DNA of 64,000 nucleotides, taken from the NCBI GenBank assembly GCA_023512835.1, contig CM042092.1, positions 1,131,984-1,195,983 of the forward strand. Direction: 5' to 3'. The notes beneath the pieces are model-generated. The model did not search any database. It was not told where the DNA came from and saw only the letters and a list, made by a program, of their open reading frames with translations. Of the stretch, positions 49,718-60,900 are shown piece after piece. The position numbers and the translations under genes are program-made. The stretch's first letter is position 1. Every line of letters begins with the position of its first letter. The stretch comes from Taxillus chinensis. Its lineage: Eukaryota > Streptophyta > Magnoliopsida > Santalales > Loranthaceae.

Positions 49718-49752
49718 AGGTCCTCACATCCTCCCCACCTCAGGACTGATCA
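49718..49752 (-). other. First polypurine module of X (PPT1), overlapping the pol stop
   Basis: Minus strand gaggatgatcagtcctgagg then tggggaggatgtgagg; the pol stop codon (TGA) lies inside it. About 270 bp from PPT2. Confidence 0.6.
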
Positions 49753-51352
49753 TCCTCAAACAACTCAGGATGAAGAACCCACATCTGGCTCTCTTTCTCC
49801 CAAGTCTGCTCCTCTATGCCTCGATGTTGCCATAACACCCAAACTAGTGGGATCGTCTTGCCCCGCAAGACTTGCTCCCGCCTGTCCAAAATCTGTGCTG
49901 GCATCTCAACAATGGCACCATCATCAGCCAAGTCTATCTCGCGACAGTCCAACACATGAGAAGGATCTGGGTGATACCGTCTCAACTGAGACACATGGAA
50001 CACATCATGTACTCGCGCCAACTCCGGTGGCAAAGCTAATCGGTAAGCCACTGCGCCTACGGTGGCAATAATCTCAAATGGCCCCACAAATGAGGGGAGA
50101 GTTTGGAACCATGCCCAAACCTCCGATGCCCTCGACGCGGCGAAACCCGCAAAAATACATGATCCCCCACCTCTAACTGCAAAGGTTGACGCCTCTGATC
50201 CGCGTAGGACTTCTGCCTACTCTGCGTTGTCAACATACGCTGCCGACTCAACTGTACTATCTCTGTGGTCTCTCGAACCATATCGGGACCGAGAACCGCT
50301 GCCTCTCCCGTCTATGCCTAATACAAAGGTGACCTACAAGGCCGCCCATACAGCGCCTCATACGGAGCCATCCCAATCGTGGCCTGATAACTATTGTTGT
50401 AAGAGAACTCCACCAAAGGAAGGTGAGTCTCCCAACAACCTCCAAAATCTAGGACACAAGCACGCAACATATCCTCAAGCATTTGAATCATCCGCTTCGA
50501 CTGATCATTCGTCTGCGAATGAAAGGTTGTACTGAGGTTCACTCTGGTACCCAAAGCGCGCTGTAACTGTCTTCAAAACTGAGAGGTGAACCTTGCATCC
50601 CAATCAGATACAATAGACAATGGGACTCCATGCAACCGCACAATCACATCAAGATACCTCTATCCCAAAGTCCTCACTGGGTCTGTCTCTCGAATTGGAA
50701 TAAAATGCGCCGATTTGGTCAATCGGTCCACAATAACCCATGTAGTGTCATGTCCCCTGGAACGAGGAAGTCCAGTGACAAAATCCATAGTTACGTGATC
50801 CCATTTCCACTCTGACACTGGCAATGACTGCAACTCTCTAGTTGATCTTAGGTGCTTTGCTTTGACCTGCTGACAGGTCAAACACCTCCTCACAAAATCA
50901 GTAACGGTCTTCTTCAGGCCTGGCCACCAATACTGCCTCCTCACGGTATGGTACATCTTGGTCCCACCAGGATGTACAGCTAACCGTGACTAGTGAAATT
51001 CCCGAAAAACCTCCTCCTGAAGAGAAGTGGGAACTATCAGTCTACCCCTATACCGCAGTACATGCTCTGTATCCTCAGTCCAATCAGAAGATGCCTGCCC
51101 AGTCTGAATCCTGTCCCTAATGACCTCACAGTCAATGTCTCCCAGCTGATCCTCTATGATCATGTGCTGCAACTCAGGAACCGTAACAACACTGAGGGTC
51201 CCCTGTCCCCCACTGGTCACCATCTGCAACCTCATCGCCGCCAATTGTCCCATCATTTTCCATTCCTTAATGGCACAATGGGCTACTACGACCCTGCTCT
51301 TCCTACTCAGAGCATCTGCCACCACGTTACCCTTGCCAGGGGTATACAACAT
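49740..51352 (-). pseudogene. X integrase and chromodomain
   Basis: From the RNase H-integrase linker (LYTPGKGNVVADALSRK) through the zinc-binding part ([22 protein letters not shown]), the core ([77 protein letters not shown]) and the tail ([17 protein letters not shown]). The chromodomain follows ([37 protein letters not shown]), ending LFEDDQS. Broken by several stops (mostly TAG) and one frameshift near 50100. Confidence 0.88.
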
Positions 51353-51369
51353 ATCAAACTAAAACTGCT

Positions 51370-53454
51370 GCAAGTACTCCACCCACTGCCTCTGCCTAAG
51401 GTTCAGGTCTCGCCGAGAAAGATATATCTGTAAGCTCTTGTGGTGCAGATATACCACAAATTTCTCCCCAGGAGATAATGCTGCCAGCTCTTTAAAGCAA
51501 AGATCACTGCAACCAACTCCAAATCATGCGTGGGATAGTTCTGCTCATGTGGTCTCAACTGTCTAGACCCATAAGCAATCACCTGCCGAGTCTGCATCAA
51601 CACACAACCAAGTCCCACCCTGGAAGCATCACAATACACCTCAAAAGGTACAACCTCCTGTGGCAGAATCAGGATAGGTGCTGAAGTCAATTGTGCCTTC
51701 AACTCCATGAAAGCACTCTCACATGCATCAGACCAAACAAAGGGAACTCCCTTCCTGGTCAAGTTCATCATCGGAGCTGCCAACCTGAAAAAATCCTCCA
51801 TAAACCTCCAATAATAGCCTGCCAAACCAAGGAAGCTACGAATCTCAAACACATTCGTGAGCCTCTTCCATGACATAACCGCCTCGATCTTCTCAGGATC
51901 CACTGTGATACCCTCCGAAGATACCACATGCCTTAAGAAGTGCACCTGTTGCAACCAGAAGTCACATTTTGTGAACTTCGCATACAATTGATGCTCTCGC
52001 AAGGTCTGCAACACAACCTGCAAATGCTCCTCTTGCTCCCTCTTGGTCGCTGAATAGACCAAAATATCGTCGATGAACACTACAACGAACATATCTAAAT
52101 ATGGAGCAAACACCTGGTTCATCAATCCCATAAATACTACTGGAGTATTTGTGAGTCTAAACGGCATCATGAGCCACTCATAATGCCCATAACGACAACT
52201 GAACGCGGTCTTAGGGATATCTGCCTCCCTAACCCTTAACTGATGGTATCCAAACCTCAAGTCTATCTTGGAAAACCATCTCGCACCTCAAAACTGATCG
52301 AACAGATCATCGATCCTCGACAATGGATACCTATTCTTCACAGTCATCTGGTTTAGCTTCCGGTAGTCTATACACAGCCGAAGCGAACCATCCGCCTTCT
52401 TGGCGAACAACACTGGAGCGTCCCATGGTAAGCTACTCTGCCTGATAAAGCCTCGTGCTAGAAGATCATCTATCTGCCTCTTGAGCTCTCTAAACTCTGT
52501 CAGCACCATCTAGTAGGCCGCCAACCTAATAGGTGTTGTCCCCGGCAACAACTCAATTGAAAACTCTACCTCCCTCACAGGTGGTAAACTGACTAAGTCC
52601 TCGGGAAACACATCCGGGAACTGATCTACAATGGGTGGCAAAATAACCTTCCCCTCTCTCCTCCTATCAACCAACGTCAAGCCTCGTGCTAGAATATCAT
52701 CTATCTGCCTCTTGAGCTCTCTAAGCTCTGTCGGCGCCATCTGGTAGGCCGCCAACCTAATAGGTGTTCTCCCCGGCAACAACTCAATTAAAAACTCTAC
52801 CTCCCTCACAGGTGGTAAACTGATTAAGTCCTTGAGAAACACATCCGGGAACTGATCTACAATGGGTGGCAAAACAACCTTCCCATCTCTCCTCCTATCA
52901 ACCAACGTCAAGCTGGCTAACTGGTGGGTCATATCACCCCACCCATGCCTCAAAGGTCCTAACCTGCATGCCTCCTCAGCCCACTCACCCACAAAGACAC
53001 CTCGCGTGCCCTCTGGCGTGAGGAACATCATGCGCCGTCGAAAACAATCAATCTTGGCCTCCACAGAGACCAACCAATCCATACCCAGGATAATACCAAA
53101 ATCATCTAACTCCATGATATACAAATCACACAACAGGTTAACACCCCCAAGTGTTACCCGACAAGCACGACAGATACTCTCAAGTATCACAATTCCACCC
53201 AAGGGTGAAGCTACCATCAAAGACTGACTAACTGTCTCCTGGTCTAACTCCAATCCAACCACCGTAGCATACAAAATAAAAGAATGGGTAGCACCAATAT
53301 CAATCAAAACTGAATAGATAATATCAGAAATGATGATGGTACCTCTCAGCACTGAAGGTCCTGCTCCTGCCTCGTCCACTGGTGGAACCTCTGCCTCTCT
53401 GTTGGTAAGGGCAAAAGTCCTCCCTCGTGGCCCACTACCATTAGCCTGCCCCAT
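51370..53454 (-). pseudogene. X protease, reverse transcriptase and RNase H, one frame with two stops
   Basis: A single frame runs from 53454 to 51403 with only two stops (TAG at 52510-52512, TGA at 52285-52287). Protease: VLIDIGATHSF, so the catalytic Asp is kept but DTG became DIG; then [68 protein letters not shown]. RNase [36 protein letters not shown] short frameshift lies near 51440. A 77-codon stretch between protease and RT is duplicated in tandem (52450-52911). Confidence 0.9.
52450..52911 (-). repeat. In-frame 231-bp tandem duplication between X protease and RT
   Basis: Two 77-codon units (52911-52681 and 52680-52450), each from LTLVDRRR through LPPIVDQFPDVF and VREVEF to DD(I/L)LARG. 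They differ by a dozen or so residues, so the duplication is not new. It repeats the linker and the first RT helix. Confidence 0.9.
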
Positions 53455-53473
53455 TGGGGCCTTGCCCCACTGA

Positions 53474-54514
53474 TCAACATGACCCTATGCCTCCAGCTGA
53501 GGCTGCTGCACCGCAAGTCGCATCTGCGTGCTCTGTGCCGGCGGCACCGACCTCTGAACTCTCTTGGGGTCCCACCGCCTGGCTGGAAACCCTCTGCACC
53601 TGCCTCCTCTCAGGCTGAACTACACTGCTCTCCCCACTCTGCCTCTTCCTGCTCGGACCTGCCGAACCTCCCGGTCTCTGGGCTCTCGCCTGATCCTGAC
53701 TTCGCTCAATAATGAGTGCCTTGTCGACCGCCTCCCTATAGCTAGTCAACTGCATCGGTTCCAACTATTTCTTCAAAGATGGCCTCAAGCCCTAAATAAA
53801 ATCCTGCGTCTTAAAGGCTTCCTTTTCCCAAGCCTCAAGAGCAAACCGCCCTAAATCTGTGAAGGCTTGCACATACTCACCCATAGTCTGGCTACCCTGC
53901 TGAAGCTCATAATACTCTCTCCGTCGGGCATACTATATCGAGCTAGGAAAATACTCCCCAAAGAAGCACTCAACGAAATCTCGCTAGCTCATCTAACTGC
54001 CATGGACAGCTCTCGTGGACTCCCACCACCTACGTGGGATACCTAATAGATAGTGCATCGCCACTCGCACCCGCTCCTCATCTGGCACCCCAATCATCTC
54101 AAAGATATCCTCTGTCCATCTAATCCAGTCCTCGGCTGCCTCTGGCCATGAACCATCCTCAAAAGTCCTGGGTGCATGTTTCAAAAACTATGCAGCCCAG
54201 TCTACCCCTCGTCACGCTGGCTCTATCACGACCTCCTGCTGGTGCACATCCTGCACCATCCTCGCCTCCTGCTAAGGTGCCGGCGAGCCTGCCGAGGTCC
54301 GTCGTTACCTCTTCAGTTCATCCACCTCTCTAGTCATATCCCTCATCGAGCCCTACATACCCTGCATGGCCTCCTGCAACTGAATCAACACCTGAGCCAA
54401 ATCAGGTCCCACAACAAGAGCTGACGACCTCTGCTGCGGGCTCTAGTGCCCCGACTCTATCGTGGGCTCCTCTGCCGGGCCCTGGCCTCGGATAACTCTC
54501 CTTGGTGGTGCCAT
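53474..54514 (-). pseudogene. X gag with eleven in-frame stops and no frameshift
   Basis: Minus strand from ATG 54514: MAPPRRVIRGQGPAEEP, then DLAQVLIQLQEAMQ, FLKHAPRTFEDGSWPEAAED, WIRWTEDIFEMIGVPDEER, LLGIPRRWWES, RDFVECFFGEYFPSS, RREYYELQQGSQTMGEYVQ, LTSYREAVDKALIIERSQ. The frame holds for about 340 codons but is broken by 11 stops, nine of them TAG. No CCHC zinc knuckle is visible before the protease, and the protease is in another frame, so that part seems deleted. Confidence 0.85.
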
Positions 54515-54996
54515 CACACTGGCCACAACAATAAATAACAAACGACCAACACTAGCACTGCTAGCACAAACAGCCATCAAAGGCACAAATCAACTCGTAG
54601 GTTCTCATCACACGACCCGTAAGTCCACAACCATGCATATAGCATTGTGTCCCCCTCAGGGTACACCACACGACCCGTAGGTCCACAACCATGTATATAG
54701 CATCGTGTCACCCCTCATAGTACACCACACGCAAGTCCTGGCTCTCACGGCCACGTGCCATTCAGGCACCAAATGCAATAACATCACACACTAAGATAAT
54801 CTAGTGTCCTATATACACACAATCATACCACTAGAGATGCATCCATGCCTACATATGCTCCTACGATGATCTAACTGACACCAACATAACCTAGAATACA
54901 TGTAAGGACTGCGTTGATCAGGCGCCCTCCCTACAGTTTTCCAAGGCACATGGAATCAATTAACCACCCCTCACTAACCTAGGTCCGCTAGACCAT

Positions 54997-55008
54997 GCTC
55001 TAATACCA
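54997..55008 (-). other. Primer binding site of X (initiator tRNA-Met)
   Basis: Minus strand TGGTATTAGAGC, one mismatch, three bases inside the LTR edge. Confidence 0.8.
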
Positions 55009-55011
55009 ACT

Positions 55012-55311
55012 TGTCACGCCCCCGAATTCCATGGAACCCGGAACTGGGTACATGACTTCCCCTTGCCCACACCCGAAAGGTCAAGGGGTTGGTGACTAGC
55101 ACCAATAGAAACTACACCGCGGGTGCTGTCTCAAATATGCAACCCTGTACAGTCATACATCAAGTGTAATCCTGTACTTTCCCATACATCATCATACATA
55201 CAATAAGTCAAACAGTCATACAGACATCACATCACAAATAGTATGCAAATATAAGTCCACGGACCCCTGTCTGGGATATAATACAAACAATATAGAATAC
55301 AACACTGTATC
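55012..55311 (-). mobile_element. 5' LTR of X, cut by Y
   Basis: First 300 bases (plus strand) match 47306-47604. It stops at cactgtatc where Y begins; the other copy continues cactgtatcatacatcaaag. GTATC (55307-55311) is the expected target duplication of Y, with its partner beyond the window. Confidence 0.85.
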
Positions 55312-55804
55312 TGTCACGCCCCGGATTTCCAACCCGAGGAAACCGGCACGTGACTCCCCTTACCCACACGGAGGCGTAGGGGTTAGGATACAAACCAAGA
55401 ATTTTACATTTCAAACATCCACAACACATTCAAGAAAGTAATGTTCATACAAATAATCCAAACCAGTTTATTACAAAAGAATTATTTCCAATCCCATCCC
55501 CACAAGGTTACATCAGTTCCCATAAAGAAAACAACATAAACAATAAAGTAAATAAGGTCCTCCACCTTGGTGTATCCACCTAACGCCCGTAAGTTCCCGG
55601 AAAACAAACAAACACAAAGTGAGAGGGTGAGGAACCACACCTCGGTAGGATCATGTCTCCCCAACCCATCCCATGTTCCTAAAGATCTACATGCCATGTG
55701 TACAAGTGCAGTGTTGTGTTACAACAGTTCAAACAAACATAATAACAACCACATCAACAATTTACAATCCTCCACCGCCACACAAGCCAACACTCTAACC
55801 ACAG

Positions 55805-55887
55805 GTGATTTAACCGCCTCTTCGGGCCAAGTGATTTAACCGCCTCTTCAGGCCAAGTGATTTAACCGCCTCTTCGGGCCAAGTGCC
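55805..55887 (-). repeat. 26-bp tandem repeat, Y 3' LTR (three units)
   Basis: gtgatttaaccgcctcttcg plus ggccaa, units at 55805, 55831 and 55857. The 5' LTR has four units (63117, 63143, 63169, 63192). Confidence 0.85.
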
Positions 55888-56501
55888 AGATCAAGCACAC
55901 AACACACATGGTCACACAAGCATACAACCAAACACCGGTGAGCACCCGTTCACAAGCGTACAAACCCAACCATTCAGGCCATAGAGCAAACATCCAGGTA
56001 CATACATACACTTAAACCACAAGTCCAATCACCCGGACATATTACCAAACACTTAATGGGCATATACACACAAATTTAAGTTCACACCAGGTATTTCATC
56101 AAACATGTAGCAGGCATGTCGCATGTGCATTTTATCAAACACTTTTCATGCATCACACAAACACCGAAACACCAAAAATCGCCATTAAGGCAACATTCAT
56201 ATAGGAGGTCACACCTATATGAATTTACATATAAATAATATAATATTACGCCCTGGGACCCTAGGACGCAGAGGAGGATGTAGGAAGAACAAGTCCCTAC
56301 CTCAAGGAAAACGCAACAACGCAAAGAACGGTCCGATCCCAGCCGAACGCCGTCCACCCACGGAGCACCGACCACCCACGCAAGACGCCCTACAGCAACC
56401 AGGAGCTCTCCTTCCCTCTCTCTCTCTCTCTGCGAGGTGGTGAAGCAACAAACCCTAAACCTAAAACAGCAGGGGCTTCTCTCTTATATAGACAACACAA
56501 C

Positions 56502-56561
56502 ATCAAAACGACGTAGTTTTGATTAAGTGAATCCCAGGGATCAAAACGACGTAGTTTTGAT
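56502..56561. promoter_or_regulatory. Paired palindromic ACGT elements upstream of the Y TATA box
   Basis: Two identical 22-bp elements, arms atcaaaac and gttttgat around gacgta, 38 bp apart, ending about 10 bp upstream (element sense) of the TATA box. The ACGT core suits plant bZIP factors; that binding is inferred. Confidence 0.6.
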
Positions 56562-57123
56562 CACACAAGTCACCACCTTTCCGCACCCATATAGGCCAAA
56601 ATACTTAGAATTTCAACATGGTCCTTTGGAGAAAGTTCCTTAGAACGTCAAAACCAAGGGAACCATGCAAAACTATGCTCGCACGCTAATTTGCACGCCA
56701 ATTCCCCAATTGGCGTGCAGCTCCAAATGCACTCAAACTTCACCACAAGTCTCCTTGCATCTTGTAGAGGCTCGAGGAGCAAAAATATGCTTGCACGTGA
56801 AATGGGTGAATTCACGTTCAGCTCCAAATGCTCTGAAATTTCTGTGGTAGATAGAGGACCTCATTCTAAGAAACTTTTGTTCTTGCACGCCAATTGTTTG
56901 AGGCCATCTACTAGGTCAAAAGTGAGCTCCAAGATCAGCCAAAACAAATTAAAACCGCTCAGAACGCATAAGATCTTCCTAGGGCATAAATGTACGCTAT
57001 CGCTGACACATGCACCTCTCAAAAGTCCCCTCTTGGGCTCATCTCTTACCTTAAACTTGTGTACCAACATCCAAGGTGTTTGTGGTTAACTCCTTACACA
57101 CGGGTTACACACGGGTCATTACA

Positions 57124-57155
57124 TCCTCTCCCCTTAAGACTTTTCGTCCTCGAAA
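57124..57155 (-). other. Second polypurine tract of Y (PPT2)
   Basis: Minus strand cgaggacgaaaagtcttaag then gggagagga, adjacent to TGTAATGACC. Confidence 0.7.
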
Positions 57156-57420
57156 GAAATGACATACGAGAAAAACAAACACAAGTTACCCATTTGCCAC
57201 ACGGCGAGCTACAACACCCAAATGGGTCATACACCTACATTGTACACAATAGCACATAACATAGTGCCACCCACAGTCCCATAACCACATGCATCACAAT
57301 CTATGGAAACACATCCACATGTCACAAATATCCATCACAAGCACATTTCATTAACACATTCAATATAAATTAAAGTCAAAAGTCGAAAAGGAAATACAAA
57401 TACACCAGGCAACAGCCACC
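57156..57420 (-). other. Y 3' spacer between the two polypurine modules
   Basis: A/C-rich non-coding text (plus strand). PPT1 at about 57417-57450 reads, on the minus strand, gttcgaggaccgaacaatct then taagggtggaggg. Confidence 0.5.
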
Positions 57421-57450
57421 CTCCACCCTTAAGATTGTTCGGTCCTCGAA

Positions 57451-59056
57451 CAACTCGGGTCTTCGCTCACGCATCACGGACTCACGTTCCCATGTCTCCT
57501 CCTCAATGCCACGGTGCTGCCATAGCACGCGAACCAAAGGAATAAAGCACGACCACGCAAAAGCTTCTCTCGCCGATCGAGGATACGAATAGGGGCCTCA
57601 ACGACGGACATGTCATCCTCGATGTCCAACGTCCCCAATCAATCACATGAGTGGGGTCGGGGTGATACTTCCTGGCAACGGGACACGTGAAACACGTTGT
57701 GCACTCTACTCGACCTCGGTGGTAACGCTAACCGGTAGGCTACAGGCCCTACACGATCCGAATCTCAAAAGGACCAATAAACCGCGGAGATAGCTTGGAA
57801 CCCCGCTTAAAACCGTCGATGTCCACGACGTGGAGAGACACGAAGAACACATGATCACCAACGAAAACTCCAAAGGTCGCCGTCGCTGATCCGCATAAGA
57901 TTTCGCGACTCGAGCCGACAACAAACGCCGACGAATCAACTTGACCCTTCTCCGTAGCCTCTTGAACCAACTGCGGTCCCAAGAGAGCCGTCTCCCCCAC
58001 CTCGGTCCAACACAAAGGGGATCGACACGGCCGTCCATACAACGCCTCAAAAGGAGCCATCCCAATGGATGCCCGATAATCGTTGTTGTTGTGGCAAACT
58101 CCACCAAAGGAAGGTGAGTTGCCCACGAACCCCCCAAAATCTAGCACACAAGCCCTCAACATGTCCTCCAAAGTCCGATTAGCCTCTCACCGCGTCGTCG
58201 CTCTGGGGTGAAAGGCTGTACTCAAGTGAAGCTTGGTCCCCATAGCCTCCTGGAAACCTGCCCAAAAACGGGAAGTGAACCTCGAATCCCGGGCCCGAGA
58301 CAACCGATGATGGTACGCCATGCGCCTCACAATCTCGCCATGTCATGCACTGACTCAAGGTCCCAATAGAGTCCCGCTCGCGAACAAAGAAGGAAATGGG
58401 CCGACTTTGTGAGTCGATCCACAATCACCCAAATCATATCCTTCCTCCCGTGGTGGGTGGAAGACCGGTCACAAAATCCATCGCTATATGGTCCCACTTC
58501 CACTCCGCTATGGGCAAGGGCTGCAACATGCCCGCCGGGCCGTCGATGCTCTCGACCTTCACCATTGACACGTGAGGCACCGCGAAACAAAGGCACCCAC
58601 ATCGCGTTTCATCCAGAGCCACCAAAAAATGTGCTCGAAGCGCATGATACATCTTCGTACCCCCTGGATGCACAGCAACTCCTAGACGGTGAAACTCCCT
58701 CATCACCTCATCCCTGAGGGAAGAAGCCACGACCAACCGCCCCCGAAATGACAACTCATGCTCAGGACCCTCTGTCCAGTCTCCGAGATAGCTCCCCAGC
58801 CTCACGGGACATGGAGAACCTCACACTCAATGTCACCCACTGGTCTCCTCCCGGACGCGCTGGTACAACTTAGGCACCACCACCAAAGGACTCGGAGGAC
58901 TGTCCCACCATCACGAACAACAAAGCCGCACTGCTGCAACATTGCCAACCGCTCCATCGCCTTCCACTCTCTCACGGCCACCTCAACTTTTCCCTTTTTG
59001 CTCAATGCATCGGCCACAACATTACCCTTGCCCGGTATAGGCAAGAGTAAAATCAA
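57451..59056 (-). pseudogene. Y integrase and chromodomain, heavily frameshifted
   Basis: Pieces in three minus frames: [144 protein letters not shown], then a broken chromodomain. Most breaks are indels of one or two bases, not stops. Confidence 0.85.
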
Positions 59057-59089
59057 AGGTCCGCAAATACTCCACCCATCTCCTTTGCC

Positions 59090-60240
59090 TCAAATTCAAG
59101 TCCTTCGAGTAAAGATGTCTTGAAGGCTCTTGTGATCCGAGAACACCACAAACTTTTCCCCCAAGAGGTAGTGCGCCAACTCTTCGGGGCGAAGATGACA
59201 CCAGGCTAACTCAAGGTCATGAGTAGGATAATTCTGCTCATGAGGCTTCAGTGCCTCGACCCATAAGCTACCACACTGTGCTCCTCGCATAAGCACACAC
59301 CCCAAACCAACCCCGGACGCATCACAATACACCTCATATGGAATATCCTCCCCCAGGCAACCTCAACACAAAGCGGTGGTCAAACGGGTTTTGAGAGTCT
59401 CAAACGCCCGCCGGGCACTTGTCAGTCAATCAAACTTCACGCCCTTTCGAGTCAACGCCGTCATAGGAGCCGCCAAACGGGAGAACCCCTCTACAAAACG
59501 ACGATAGTACCCGCCAAGCCAAGAAAACTACGGATCTCAAAAACGTTGGTTGGCCTCGCCCACGATGCCACGGCCTCAATCTTGGTCGGGTCCACCCTAA
59601 CTCCCTCGGTGACACCACATGGCCAAGAAAGTGAACCTCCTGCGGCCCAAAACTCACACTTGCTAAACTTAGCAAACAGTCTGTCCCTCGAGGTTTGCAA
59701 CATCGTTGCCAAGTGCTCCACGTGCTCCCTCTCGGTCTTGGAATACACCAAGATATCGTCGATAAACACCACCACGAACGAGTCTAAGTATGGGGCAAAG
59801 ACTTGGTTCATCAAATGCATGAACACTGGCTGCGCATTAGTGAGCCCGAAAGGCATCACTACCCACTCATAATGCCCATACCCGCACCGAAAAGCCGTCT
59901 TAGGGATGTCCTCCTCCCTAACCCTGAGCCGGTGATACCCCGACCGTAAATCAATCTTGGAAAACCACCGGGCCCCACTCAACCGGTCAAACAGTCATCT
60001 ATCCGAGGCAACGGGTACTTGTTCTTCCACAGTCACCGACTTCGCCTTCCGTAGGTCGATGCAGAGACGGCGTGCCATCGGCCCTTCTTAGCAAAGAGCA
60101 CCGGAGCACCCCAATGTGAGGTACTCGGCCTAATATACCCCTGGCCCACCAACTCCTCGATTTGTCTCCAAGCTCCTCGGCTCGGCTGGCCCCATACGAT
60201 ATCTACTTGGGAAATCGGACCCGTCCCCGGCACCAACTCA
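59090..60240 (-). pseudogene. Y reverse transcriptase and RNase H, frameshifted
   Basis: [54 protein letters not shown] (catalytic Asp pair kept), [13 protein letters not shown]. RNase [44 protein letters not shown]. The longest open piece is 163 codons (59982-59491). Upstream RT text (KKGRWHAVSAS near 60070) is in another frame. Confidence 0.88.
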
Positions 60241-60900
60241 ATGGTGAACTCCACACTCCTCTTGGGTGGCAAACTCCTCAACTCTTGAGAAAACATCCCG
60301 AAATTGGTCCACAACAATGGGCCACACCCTCCTTTCCACCTTACCCTCTGACAAAGGTCGGGTGCAACTTGTGGGTAATGGCACCCCACGGCCCAACATC
60401 GGCCCGGCCCGACTCGCCTCACGGTCCCACTCCCTGGCAGGGTGCAAGAGGTCCCTGCGGGTGTCACGAAGGTCGCACGCCGCCGATAACAATCTATCTT
60501 GGCCCGGAAAGCCATAAGCCAATCCATACCCAAGATCGGGTCGAGACGTCCTCAAAGGCATCACATGCGAAGTCAAAACTCGGCTCCACCTCGCCTATGG
60601 TTAACACACGGCCACGACACACTCGCCGTACCTCAATCATGCCTCCCACCAGGAGACTCCACAACTAGGGGCCTCGCGGCCTCCACACGAGGCTAACCCC
60701 AAACTATCTATCACAGGCTCAACAACAAACGAACACGATGCACCCGTATCGAAAAGAACAGGCTAAGGTACGGGAGATCAAGAGGGTACCTCTAACCACC
60801 GATGGTCCTGCTCCACCCTCGCCTGGTGGGGTGGTAGCTCGGCCCTCCTCCCCGGTATGCGCCTCCAGCGCAAACACCCTTCCTTGGCCCGTGCCACTTG
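60241..60900 (-). pseudogene. Y protease region, frameshifted
   Basis: Contains GMDWLMAFRAKIDCYRRRA (near 60530), RRATFVTPAGTSCTLP and, further downstream, [18 protein letters not shown]. The active-site loop near 60740 reads, on the minus strand, LFDTGASCSF: the catalytic Asp is present here, unlike in Z. Confidence 0.75.

Larger units (their letters stand above)
55312..57123 (-). mobile_element. 3' LTR of element Y (Tekay-like)
   Basis: Plus-strand edges TGTCACGCCCCGG and GGGTCATTACA, 1812 bp. Minus-strand order: two palindromic ACGT motifs (56502-56523, 56540-56561), TATA (56484-56491), (GA)n (56417-56431), donor GAG|GTAGGG (56300), a 26-bp tandem repeat with three units (55805-55882), and at the acceptor position ttttccGG|G, where other copies have AG. 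Confidence 0.88.
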
